From positions 91,028,642-91,092,641 of the forward strand of contig CM049306.1 of the NCBI GenBank assembly GCA_026874595.1: a stretch of DNA of 64,000 nt. Reading direction: 5' to 3'. Shown here piece after piece: positions 12,638-25,274 of this stretch. Position 1 is the first letter of the stretch. Every line of letters begins with the position of its first letter. The notes under the pieces were generated by a model. That model was not told where the DNA came from and did no database searches. It was given only the letters and a program-made list of their open reading frames with translations. The translations under genes were made by a program, and so were the position numbers. This DNA comes from Sipunculus nudus (Eukaryota; Annelida; Sipuncula; Golfingiida; Sipunculidae).

Positions 12638-13044
12638 CCCTTGGTTTATGTCTAACTAGTCGCCAACAATCACTGCCCAGTGACATAATGGGTTTAATCA
12701 TGAACGTCATTCTTTGGATAATCATCTTGGTCGTCAAACTTCACGTTGGCAGGATAAGTAACTGTCACAAAAGAAGCTGACAACGCCGTCCTATACCAAA
12801 ATAAATAATTATATGGGAGTTCTTAAGAATCTACCAGGCGGCTTCTGGGGTGAATGCTATATATGTATATTTATTAAAAAAATTTGGCGGAGGTAACCGC
12901 CTCCATTTTTTATACTCCTAAACTATGTACTATGACTTCATCCGCAGAGATCCCTATAATTCTGGTTTCGGACCAAGTGACAGGGGCTTATATTGGATTA
13001 TTCTGCTGCCAACTAGGCTGGGTGTACAACTACTGCAGGTCCTG

Positions 13045-13110
13045 GGCTCCTCGGCTTAATTTCGATCTCCCGGCTTTGAGTCCTTTCCTCTTCCCCTGAG
13101 CCACAACGAT
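13045..13110 (-). mobile_element. Decayed tRNA-derived SINE-like sequence in duplicon D1
   Basis: Reads GGCTCAGGGGAAGAGG ... GGGAGATCGAAATT on the minus strand. It is the counterpart of 50745-50820. Confidence 0.45.
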
Positions 13111-14103
13111 AGATCTTGATTTCATTTTGGTGCCACTGTCCATTGAATGAAGTAACCGTATGATAATGATGATTTGTTTTTAATTAAGCCATCATGATTT
13201 CGAATTATACATTACGGGGCAAAGAATAATGTCTTTTAGACATTAGAGTAAATCTCTGATATTCTATTTATTTAGATTTTATCAATTCGCCTTTGAATCA
13301 TAAGTTATATGAAAGGACAGCAGCGTAACAGTAAAAAGGTTTGAATACTATTTAATTTACAAAGACTCACTACAGGCATCACTTTGACAGATAGCAGACA
13401 CCGCACAATAGAAGAGCACGTACGATTTATTTCCCACATATACATGTATAGTCAATGTGCATATATCTAATATCGTTTCTTTAGACCATTTATAATAAGG
13501 AAAAGTCATATCTACATAGCCTTGTCACTATAAATGCCTGATGCAAAATCAATGACCATTCACCCTATGCTAAAAAATATGTTGAACATGTTATTGTTCT
13601 TTCATAGATAGGTTCACTGAGCAAGCAGTTAATATACCTTCAGTAGAAAAGTCAATGATCTTTTATCTTTTACAAATATAATATGTAGAAATTTTTTTTT
13701 TCTCTTTTCATATCCGTTCTCTATGGTCAATACTGTGGTTGGTTGTTTCTTCGCGAGGGTTCAAATTCGAGATCTTCGCGTAAAAAAACATAATATATTG
13801 GCGTGGATAACACGCCTGTTCTACTTTTACTTTACCTATAACTCAAAGACTAATATCATAAATAGGCCTTTTATAATGTTTGCTGCTAATTAAGAAGAAT
13901 TTTCACTCGTTTGAAGTTTCGTTAGCCGCCAGTCAAACCATTAAGATTCGCAATTATATTAAATGGTTGATACAATAATGGGAAATTTATTGAATTTCAA
14001 GATCGCGACAATAGAGACCTCGCAAATCAGTGAACAGGTGAAAAAAAAATAACCCCGCGAATATGGCGTGAACCACAGTATTCGGCGGTACCAGTGTCAC
14101 TGA

Positions 14104-14318
14104 TTACACCAATATGACACTGATGAGCAGGCAGCCAATCATTGACACAGCAGTGGCGACGGCCTGCGTCCCACCGGAAGTACTATCCAGCACAGCCCGG
14201 AATAGCGCGTATATACCTTCTTTGTATTCAACTGGGTATTCTATTCCAGGCTCATTAGCTGTATCGCCCAGGCACTCCCCTTTCATCGGCGTCCCTGATG
14301 CAAAGAGCCCGTATGTGT
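14104..14318 (-). pseudogene. Orphan last exon of a dead phosphatase-like paralogue
   Basis: Matches exon 3 of the gene at 51726-55407. It has the same acceptor position (CCAGTCAG), the GIEYPVEYKEGIYALFRAVL core and a hydrophobic tail ending SVILV with the stop kept. Two small compensating indels change the residues around GTPMKGECLGD. No exon 2 with a CX5R loop and no exon 1 body exist upstream, because the sequence passes directly from intron-like DNA to promoter-proximal DNA near 15300. It cannot be expressed as a phosphatase. Confidence 0.8.
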
Positions 14319-14369
14319 CTGACTGGACAAAAACAATTGATAAAAATCAATACAAATTCAAACCGGCAA

Positions 14370-14373
<4 letters not shown>

Positions 14374-14440
<67 letters not shown>

Positions 14441-14441
14441 T
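14374..14441. repeat. ATT microsatellite (D1)
   Basis: About 22 ATT units in what was the last intron of the dead phosphatase copy. The counterpart in D2 is 52061-52143. Confidence 0.9.
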
Positions 14442-15299
14442 TACCATTAAACGAAATCAACCATTCCAGACAGAACTTAATTATTCAATTGAATTATGTT
14501 TTATATTCATAACGAATTAAATATCTGCAATTAATTTTATTCAATTGAATTATGTTATATATTCATTACGATTTTACTATCTGCATCATCTTAATCTCCC
14601 TCCTTCTTTTATTTTATCAGAGTTATTATAATATTTATACCAAATATATATACTTCAGATTTCTGCACTTATGTGCTTCAAACAATATCGCCGTCTGGTG
14701 GGTAAGCGGGAAACAGTTTTGCTGGAAGACGCTCACACAAACGTTTATAATTACCCTTAAAAATATGTCAGTTATAAACCAAGAAAGCACGAAGTAACCA
14801 TACAAAAATATACACCTATACACACATAATTGAGTTAAAAAGTGTATATATGCTACGCTTCATGCAGGGAAAAAATCATGCTAGTCTCGGTCCTGAAGCC
14901 GAGCGCGGTCATGCATGCATTGATTCCTGAGCCAGGTGGGAACGCTCTCATCGTGTGGATGTGTGTGTGTGTGTGTGTTTGTGCGATTGTTCACAACACA
15001 ACTCACAAAATCATGAACGGAATTGAAATTTTATAGAAATTTCGGGAATGGAACAATGAAGGATCGTTAAGATATTGGTGTCGATACAGAACATGATCAA
15101 CGTTCAGGAACTTCATCATTCCCTTACAAATGAAGAGATACCTATTAACGAATGAACCTGGGAATATGGGCCGAACATGTGAATGCAAACATGGCGCAGG
15201 CTTACATTCTATGGATTTCTAGATTGAACATCGAATATTGTGAGGCCAGTCCTACAATTCCTCATGCAACACCATCAATTGTTTCGCCAATTGTTAGAG

Positions 15300-15560
15300 A
15301 CAACAGACCCAGGAAGGAGACCAATTTCACGACTTCTAAAGTCGACATGCTCAGCCTTACACAAGCTTCTGCGAGTAGGCGCTTATATAGTCATTAACCG
15401 CTCGAATTCGAAGTTCACTCACTGCAACAGAACAGACCTACTAAGGAGCTAACTGTGTCAGGACTATTTGTTGATAGCAACCCCGTTTGTTTGGTTCAAA
15501 CATATAATAAAATAGAGTAGATGAACAAATGAATCATGCATTTTCAAGAAAGTTCTTAAA
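15300..15560 (-). pseudogene. Start and promoter region of the dead phosphatase-like paralogue
   Basis: 15300-15400 matches the first codons of exon 1 (CAGACCCAGGAA..., GTCGACATGCT around the start). 15381-15560 matches the TATA region and upstream flank of 55441-55620. The body of exon 1 is missing: position 15300 joins sequence equivalent to 52980 directly to sequence equivalent to 55361. Confidence 0.7.
15381..15390 (-). promoter_or_regulatory. Relic TATA-like element of the dead phosphatase copy
   Basis: CTATATAAGC is the counterpart of the candidate TATA box at 55441-55448. Confidence 0.35.
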
Positions 15561-17279
15561 ACGCTGACGTGATCACATGAGGCCGGTCCTGGGTTGTAAA
15601 AAGTAAGCACTAAATGCAAGTTCATGGCTCCGCACTGTATCCTTCACTCATCCGCAGTGACATCCAGTTAAAGACGTTAATCATATGTCTCCGTTGTCAC
15701 ATGAAAAAAGAGAGAGACTTTAATTAACGTCTCGTGGACAAATTTTACTGCACTTACCTAAATCGGTCCACCAAGCTCGGGCTTATACCGTATAATCCAC
15801 TGATATTTAGTGACATAGAGAGCTGAAGCGTCAATCAGGGTTACGTAAACGTTACATGAGGCGAACCAGATAAATTTTATGTTACAATAAATCATTACTA
15901 CTAACGGCAGCTACATTTCAACCTGTGCTGCTCTGTTTAGCTCAATGTTATGAGTATGCGGACTTGTATTGTTTTATTTCTTTGTGCCACACGACTCACC
16001 ATCATTCATACAACTCAAACCTCTATATTGGAATTAATAGTGATTGTATTTAACCTTTGTCACTCAAATCTTATGTGGCCGCTTCTCAGAGGGGGTCCTC
16101 GGTATTTTCGCATAATTCCTGGGGAATTTTGCGTTAATTCGCAAAGGAGTTTTTGGACCGCCATCTATGAGACACTATTTAAACTGAGTGGAATGAATTT
16201 ACGGATAATATGCCTATGCATTATAATAACATTTAAGTTATTTTATTACTTGAATACATTTCAGTTCATTTTTACATTGTACTTTCCTTTTACACTTATT
16301 TATACAGTGTCAGATAATACGTTCCATCCTTTCCCTTCCACCTGATTTTTTTTCTATGAAAATTTTTATTATTTACATTTCAGGAATAAAAATTGTAGAA
16401 GATTAAAACATAATTTTAAACATGGTGAATAAATTCCCGAGTTACACTTTATTTAAGAAAATAATTTAAAACTATGAGAAATCAGGGTCAATGACATTTT
16501 GGTCGTCATTGTCATTGATCACATGCAAACAGGATAAATTGACATCTGCTGATTGGACGATATCATGTGAAAAGGAATTAATCGATCAGTCAAAATTAAG
16601 ATGGCTTCTCATGCAGGGACCCATATCTGAGCTGTTAGAGCATTATGAAGGGGAAAATGCAGCTGTGGAACAAAACCTTAGGATTTATTTCAAATCCTGA
16701 ATTGTCACAATAGGGCGTCACTGTTACATGCAGCTTTCTGGGGATTATTGAAAAATATACATTTTTAAGAAACAAAAAGTTGGACACCGGTACGGATTTA
16801 TATAAGGGACAAACGCATACCTCAGTGGTGCAAGTGAAAAAAGTCAGCTACTTCAAAAATCTTCATCAATACTTATATTTTTTGTTTTTATTGTAATATA
16901 TCGCCTGCAGTGTTGACACAGCTGGTTACAGGTCAATGCGCAGGAAGATAGTCCCGCCTTGTATGTTTTGTTCAGATGCATACCTCACAAGAGATTGTAT
17001 CGCTTACAATATATGAATATTTTGATTCAGCTGTAGCCTGTGGAGCACACCTATGTGAACAATCCGTAATTATATATTAGATTTAACATTTGATTTCATG
17101 GACACTGGTTTTTAACTATGATATTTTAAGGTTATTTCAAACAACGCACTTATGTCTTGAATGTAACACGCCTATACTTTTCTTCAATGTACAGTGAAAC
17201 ATGTGTCATGGGACCACTTGTGGGACTAGCTAAAGAGGTCTTAATTTTAGCAATTTTTAATTCAGCGACTGAGAGTCAT

Positions 17280-18130
17280 CTGAACTATAGCGATCACTCT
17301 TTCTTCGTCGTCCGTCTGTCTGTCCGTCCGTTAACAGGGCACAAATCGTAAGCACTGTACCTAGAATCTTTTAACTTGACATCACAAGGAGCAGCAGGAA
17401 GTTTCTCCTTAGAAACCATAAATTAGGTCTCTGTTACATATATCACCCGCAATATGGGTCTCTAAAATACCCCCCCCCTGAATAATTAAAAATTTGAACA
17501 AAAGCTCCAAGATATGAAGAACTAATACATTGATCACCATACCTCTTTGCAGGCATTTCGACCATAGAGAGTTTCATCATTTCCTGTAGATTGATGGCGC
17601 CACCTGTTTTATTTTCATGTTTTTACACATTTTTCTGCAATTTTTGAGACCTTCAAAGCAGTAGTTGTCGGTTAACCAGGCGAAAATTGTAACCATCGGA
17701 TCTAGAATCTTTTCATTTCACATCCAGGGAGTTCCATGGAAAATCTACCTGGACACATGAAATGAGGTCTCTGTTAATCATATCCTACGAGCTATAGGGC
17801 TCCTATTTACCCCCCCCCCCCCACCGCCCGAATAATAATGAAATATTTGATACAAAAGCTCCAATATTTGAACAACTGATGCACTGATCACAATAAGTCT
17901 TTGCATGCAAATTCATCACGAAGTGTTTTATCAGTTCCTGCAGGCTAGTGGCGCAATATGGATTTATTTTTCACTTTTACACATTTTGTCTCTATATTTG
18001 AGACTTTCAATGTTGTGGTTGTCCGTTAACCAGGCACAAATCTATAATCTTATAGCTTGGCATCCAGGGAGGTCCATGAAAAACTCCTAAAATACCTTTA
18101 ATTCGGTCTGTGTTACCCAAGTTCTCCAAG
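17280..18130 (+). repeat. Tandem-repeat element in D1, three units of about 335 bp
   Basis: Starts with a CCGTCTGTCTGTCCGTCCGT tract after AGCGATCACTCTTT. Units then restart near 17387, 17720 and 18062 (CATCCAGGGAGNTCCATGRAAA, GGTCTCTGTTAC). Each unit includes a GGCGC motif and a poly-C stretch. The counterpart is 62165-63000. Confidence 0.65.
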
Positions 18131-19242
18131 CTAAGCTTTAGTTAAATTGGGATACCACATACAATATTTCAGATGATAAAATTCGTTGTATGAATGTCTT
18201 CTTAGTCAGCTGAGCGTCATGACCCATGATTCACTTGTTCTTATTAGACAGGTCAATCATAACCAATGTTTATGCTTTCGGATCAACGAAGGGTCGTCTT
18301 AAGAGATAAGTGGACTTATAGGGCAGATAGTCTCTCACACAGGATCTACTGTTAACCCAAATATAGATAGCACCGCTAAAACCTTTTATGATGTCATGAT
18401 TGTTATTCAATTCCAGTATGACATACCTAATTATTTTCGGTGTCACATTACATCTAAAGAGGACAATTAAAAAGCAAATTTTATCCCAGAGACACATATC
18501 GTATTTGTCATACTTATGGAATCACTAAGTCTGTAAATGTACTATTTTATACAATAATAATCTTGAAAAAAATACCAATATATACATGTGATTAAGTGCC
18601 AATAACATACGTAATTAGTGAATAAGGGAGCAAAAACTACACCACTTAACTGTTTATTCCACGCGCAAAAGATATAATTAGGGCAGCAGAATGTATATCG
18701 TTGACTGAATTAATTCACGTCTGCTTAATATGGAGTATTGATGGGGGTTGGCATCTGTGACCCAATGTTTCCAGCCATGTGAACATTCTTGGAAATTTGA
18801 TATTTTTGCTAAATAGCGAAAAACACAGCCGAAATTTGCGTCTCATCACAGAATGCACCATTGCCCCCTAAGATATTTAAAGGTTATATTTACTTTAATT
18901 CCTATTTGGTCCTTCGTCGCTACTTGGCCCTTGCTATTTCTTACATTTTCAATTGCGTTATTGGTGTACACATTAATCCGGCAAAATTTTTAACCGGGGA
19001 ACAGATCGCACGTGTCTTGTTTATCACGATGAACCTCTATACAATCTTAACAGGACTGATAAGATGAAGAAGAGAAAGTAGCCTACTTGGCCTACTGTGC
19101 AGGTGCGTGTTTGTTTCGCATGAAAATAAGTCTATGGTTGCTTTAGGTCGAGGTTTAGTGTGGGGTCATGAAGAAAGGAAATGCTTCTTAAACATGAGTC
19201 ATAGACAGGAGTTTCCGAAGGTTGGGAACTGTCTGGCACAGC

Positions 19243-19284
19243 TGCTTTCTCTCTCTCCCTCTCTCTCTCTCTCTACACACACAC

Positions 19285-19345
<61 letters not shown>

Positions 19346-19350
19346 AAGAC
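19243..19350. repeat. Compound CT / CA / TA / GA microsatellite
   Basis: A CT-rich tract, then CACACA, TATATA and a GA-rich tract. CT followed by GA allows a foldback. Confidence 0.9.
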
Positions 19351-20589
19351 TTGTGTATTATGCTTGTAAGATCAAGTATTAACAGTTGTTCCAGTTAAAT
19401 TTTAAGTTAAATATAGTGAAATATCTAAATATATACTTTTTGTCGAATTAATCACCTTATCTCTAACGTTGTATATAAAAGTCTTCTGATATGATTATTA
19501 TCTCAATCTGCAAATTAAAAAAAATGTCAAATATAGTTGAATAAATATTTGAATGTTTTATTTTAAGTGTGCTTATCTGATCCTTTCCTTTTTGTTACAT
19601 GGAACCTGGCCATCAAATAATTAAAATACTAGTTCATCAGATATTACGGGGCATTGTGGAACACCATTGGTAAAAAAATAAATAAATTTGGTTAAACCTA
19701 TATGTGTCTTACCTGAAAATGTTGATACGGTACTCGACAGAAATTATGATAAACTACGTGTAAACTAAGATTTATGAATAAAGTTATGCTCACACCACCG
19801 GAGATAACTGTCAAAACGGTCACTTACTTGCCCGCTAACCACAAATCCTTTGCATTGAAAGGCCGCATCTTATAACAGGTATGAATCGAGGTCATCTGCA
19901 TATATATATTGAACTGAATGCGGTGTCTGACACTCGGTTACGAAAAACTGGTACAGCGCCTGGCACATAATAAAAATCTCTTCATTCAATATTAGGGTGT
20001 TTATAACATGATTTTGCGTAAGTCTAGCACATTATTCTTCGTCAAAGGAATGATATAGATATTGGTGATTTTAAGCAAATTTACAGTTAACAAACCAATA
20101 TATCACAAAAACAACTCCCAATATTTGGTCCCTGCACTGCTTTCATGAGGCAATAACTAGAATACAGCAGAGATATAAGAATCCAGTCATTTAGCAATAA
20201 CAAGTCCATTAACGTTTATCAGATTAATGACTGTGAGAGCATGTAATATCATATAATAGGGAGGAATAGGGATTATCTATATTTTGCAGGCTCAAAACCA
20301 GACAGATTGCTTTCTGTTAGCCCTATCTGCATTAAAAGCAGTATTTCTCATCCGACCAAATTATGTCTCACTGGGAAAAGATACACATGTATTGTGTTTT
20401 ATTTCTCTGAATCAAGATTGATCTTTGTGACTCAGAATTTTACAGAAGTTTTAACAAGTAGCCCATGGGCTATGAAGCCCAGCTATAAATGACTGATGCT
20501 CATTTCTTTTATTAATGTTATATATCTGTGAGCTTAGCCTATGGCTTATGTAAGGATATTGAAAAAATCGACACAAAATAAAATATCCA

Positions 20590-22290
20590 AGATTCATACG
20601 AGACCTGCCGAGGACCCCCCCCCCTAGATTTCACATAAGAGGATTCCTAGGAAAATGGATACAATTTGTATCCTGTCTGTCTGGGTGCTCAAAATAATGT
20701 TTCTGGTCCATAGCTCGCAGACTATGGGTCACCATGACCTAATTTCAGGTTTCCCAGGAGAATTACCAATGACTTCCCTAAATGTCATGTTAAAAGAGTT
20801 AAAGGCTAGAAGATACAATTTGTGCCCTGTCTGACTGCTCAAAATCATGCTTCTGAGCAGTAGCTTGCAGAAAATGTGTTACCTTGAACTTAGTTTAAAT
20901 TCAAAGGAGATTTGCCCAGGGCCTGGGCCTAATGCAAACCATGTGTACCCATCTGACGTAAAAGGTACTCATATCATGTGTTGGGCCTGTCAGGTGTAGG
21001 TTTCAAGTGGGTTTTGCCAAAATCTCCCAAGATGCTGTGATGGATAATTTTAAGGCTTCAGGATACAAGTTGTGCCCTCTCTGACTGTATTTGACATGTA
21101 TTATAAGAATAAAGTTACCTTATTTCAGGATTCAAAGAAGATCTCCATAGACTTTTCAATCTAAGGTTCTAAAGAAGAAAGATGCAATTTTTTCTTGGTT
21201 TGTCTTTTTTGTCTATGTTGCAAAATATAGGTCACCATGACCTTAATTAAGGTTTCCAAAGAGATATACCTGGAATCTTCCTGGAAATTTAGAAAAGTTT
21301 TTTTGTAAGACGATTTTGGTTCTAACAGATACGGTTTGTGCCAATTTGACATTCATGTTGCTCATATGCCATCATTTCTCTAAAGATTACAGAATAAAGG
21401 CCACCATTATCAAATTTTCATTTTTAAGGACCTTTCCATAGGACCTCCCTGAATGTAACGTTTCATGATTCTAAGCCGCGTATTGGATACTATTTGTGAA
21501 TCGTAAAACTGTTTGGTACTCATAACCATTTTTCAGCCCATAGATCACATAATATCGGACACATGACCTAATTTCAGGTTTCCAAGGACATTTGCCTTTG
21601 ATCTCCCTGAATTTAATGTTGGAAGATTCTAGGTCTAATGGATACAATTTGTGCCCCGTCTGATTGTCTGGGTGTTTATACCACATCTTTTCCTATAGCT
21701 CGCAAAATACAGGTCATGGTGACCTTATTTAATTTTTTTTAAGGACATTTGCAAAGGACGTCTCTGAATGTTACATAAGAAGTTGTCTGACTTTCTGGAT
21801 GCTAAAAAATCATGTTTTCGGCCCGTATGTCACAAAATATAGGTCAACCTGACCTTATTTCAGGTTTTTCAAATATATTTGCCTAGAAAAATCCAGGATA
21901 TTGTGTTAGAAGCTTTTAGTGCTGATATGACGTCTCTTCCCTAGGTCGCAGAATATTGGATACAGTGACCTTATTTCAGGTTTATAAGGTTATTTTCCTA
22001 CAACCTCCCTAAATGTCACGTTAGAGGATTCTGGGCCTAATGGGAAAAATATGTGCTCCGTCTGACTCTCTGGGTGCTTAAAACATGTTTTCGGCTCGTA
22101 GGTCAGAAAATTTAGGTCACCGTGACCTAATTTCAGGTTTCCAATGAAATTTGCCTAGGGCCTCCCTGTATTGAAGAGTTAGACGTTTCTAGGTCTAACG
22201 GTTACGGACGGACAGCCGGACGGTCGGACAACCGGTCGGACGCCAGACAAAGGGTGATCACTATAGCTCAGATAACTTACAGTCAGCTGA
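20590..22290 (-). repeat. About ten-unit tandem array of roughly 150-bp repeats
   Basis: The word GACCTNATTTCAGGTTTCCA recurs near 20737, 20887, 21115, 21239, 21392, 21566, 21721, 21851, 21969 and 22121. The array ends in GGACGGACAGCCGGACGG and TGATCACTATAGCTCAG. That is the reverse complement of the head of the 335-bp element at 17280, so the two are related elements in opposite orientation. Confidence 0.7.
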
Positions 22291-22299
22291 GCTCAAAAG

Positions 22300-25189
22300 G
22301 AGAAAACTAGGGACCATGTGGAATGTTTCTGATAAAAGGGTGGATTTATAGGTTGGTCTGGACCTTAAACAATGTTTAGCACACCGCATGAATAAGAATG
22401 CTTTCCTTAGAGTTTATTCTTAGCGTTCAAATCATTTTCAGTTAATGTGACATGTGACGGGTGGTTAAAAGAACAAACAATAATGTAATATAACAGTTGT
22501 CCGAGGTCTGTTTGTAACTCCTCATTAGTGTTCAATGGAGTTAATTTGGATTTTAAAACAAATTTCCCGGTAGGTAGCCCATCGTCCAATTTCAAATTTC
22601 GTAGGGACGATACATCTGATCAAAAGGTTGATTTTACTGCCTACCTTCTTGTTGATGTGCTCTCTCTGAGTGATTTATTTTAACTTTGTGCTGAATCACA
22701 GTTACAAATATGTGTTGTAAATATTCAATGATATAATGAGCACCCTATATGATGTGGTTTTGATTTTGTATGATAGCAGTGTCAGATGAGTAGCTTTGAG
22801 ACACCGCACACATGTAAACACGCGCTGAAGAATATGGAGTGTTGATCAATCTATATATTTTGCACCTTGTTGTTCAATATTTTTTTTTATCAAAGTTGAT
22901 GTTTTCAACTGAAATAGATAATAAAATTATCATTGAATATTTTAGTACATAATTGGTACATTGAACCAATTTTTGTGCACAATTCCATTATTTCAGAAAT
23001 TCTTCACATCAGTGTACGTAAAAATGGAATCTTTCTGTGAATGATTGTGTAGAGGGAAATAAGTTATCATTTGTGATGTGAAGTAATTTTTATTAATGCT
23101 GATCTAATCTGAAAATCCTATTATGAAACTGAGAAAATGTTATCTGAAAATTAAACAGCTGAAGGTTACTTTTTCTAGTTTCTATTATCAACCTGTCATT
23201 ATGCAGATGATGCTTCAGACACTGAATATTGGGACAATAAATGAATAAAGACCTCCACTTTATAAATGCTTCTAGATATGTCAAAAACTTATATAATGTT
23301 TAATGTATAAAAATATAACATAAGATAAGTGAACATGATGTATCTAGTGAAACAGTGTGGGAATTTGTATGCATGATAGCTATTAAGGATTACTTGCATG
23401 AAAACGATAATCGGACTACCGAGTACTTTTATTCTAGCTTTGTTAAATGGACTGGACTAAATTGCTGACTAGAAGCATGTTAATATAGGTCTCTACAAGT
23501 TGAAAGGTATATATATTCTACAAATCAAATCCATGTTTGACTGTACCATCAATATAAGAACGCTTTACTTGTGCTTTCGTCGCCCCTTTAAAATTTCATT
23601 GGGCGTTACCGGTCTGCCCTCAACTCGTATATATTACATAATTTTGTTGCAGAAATATAATGGGCATTTTAGAACAATGACTATTGTATCATTAATCAGA
23701 CGAAATTAATTCCTATAAGGTTATACCAAAGCTCAATTATTATTGATTGATTATAATTGCTGACCCATTGTTTACATATAAATATTAGTAATTTAATTCA
23801 CAGTGGCAGATAATTGTATTTGTTTACGATTATTAACCTTATTAATCTGCAATTTTCCCCATTGAACATGACATTAAACATTAATTTGAATGTTTCTTGA
23901 ACCTTGTATCTCAAACATTGGCCAATGTCTTTTGTTATTGTAAATAAGCATGTAACACGAAGTTACATTAGTTGTTGCATTTGTTATATTCAACCGCACA
24001 ATAGCGTATTTTATTAAATCAAATTAAGCCTTGTGGTTATTTAACAAGCAATATACAGTTGTCTGTTACTTTACAACACATTTTAAAACATGAAATTGAT
24101 GTTGATAGGAAATTCAATACATTTTATTCCAACATCAGTTATTACCTTGAGTTTTGACGAGCAACATTGGTTTTCTTATATTAATATAAAAGAATACATA
24201 TTGTCATCTTATACCCCAAAATATGGGAAATATGATACGATTGATAAATGAAAAGTCCATTGCTTCAGTTTGTTGTATAATGCGACTTTTAAGAACGACC
24301 TGACTTATAATTGGTTTTGCAAAGTTCGTTGCTAGAGGTATTATACTAAGCTGCGTGACATGGCAGTAACAAACGTTTCCTCTCATTTATAACCAGGTGT
24401 TCCGTTATTTGAGGTTATTAAAAAACACAGTCGCTTGAACATTTACAAAAAATAGAAAGTGCCAATCCTGTGATAAACAGGTTATCCGTTTTATTTCAAT
24501 TTGATAATAACCTGGGGACCCCGCAAAACGGCCCCCGATTTTAATCCAAACACATCCACAAAATAACATGAAAATCAGATGAACGAGAAGTTTGCAAATG
24601 ACTAAATATAGCATTGATCCACATGCCGTATACATGTGAGCAATCTATTATCTCAAGTCACACGGCTTTCCTGTTTCTGAACATTGGCACGTGGTTCATA
24701 TTAATAAATGTTTGTAAAGAAAACATACATATTATACAAGTGAGCGTTATATGAGCTTTATTTAACAGGTAATGCCTACAATTCACTAAAATTTATTCAT
24801 AATTCTAAAAATAAGCATTTTTTTCACATTTGTAAGAGACACAGATGTTTCATATTAAGCCTGCATAGAGACCCCTCTTGGACCGACCCTATCAACTCTT
24901 ACCAAAGGACCCCCTTATATATCCTCAGCTGGGGTAGCTTAATTGTAAAAGCGCTTTCGTTAGCAATGTTTTTATATTCGCGGTTTCAGTAAGATTATTA
25001 CTTAAATTAAGAACCAATGTTAATTCATGGTCACCCTTACAAGCCGTTGAGGTTAACTATACTACCATCAGACGCCGTAACTGTGCCTCAATACAAGTAT
25101 ATATGTACTTTACAGACAATAAGCCAAACTCCCTAACTACATGAATAGAGCTGTATTTAGTTTGCTTGATAAATTAGGAAGTTGTACTA

Positions 25190-25274
<85 letters not shown>

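Larger units (their letters stand above)
12660..18700. repeat. Duplicon D1 (dead phosphatase copy)
   Basis: Collinear with 50260-56850 and then with 61720-63500. It contains the orphan exon, the promoter relic and the 335-bp tandem element. The stretches 15.6-17.2 and 18.2-18.7 kb show no gene. Confidence 0.75.

Noticed and set aside
15950-16345. A 131-codon open frame with hydrophobic stretches
   Set aside because: The paralogous region of duplicon D2 (about 55.99-56.4 kb) is not open in the same frame and has indels, so there is no sign of protein selection.
20590-22290. The tandem array considered as a CRISPR array
   Set aside because: Units are degenerate and about 150 bp long without constant repeat and unique spacer structure, and the DNA is eukaryotic.
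24926-24965. A tRNA A-box-like GGGTAGCTTAATTGTAAAAGC
   Set aside because: No acceptable B box or stems follow at the right distance. It may be a SINE scrap but cannot be supported.
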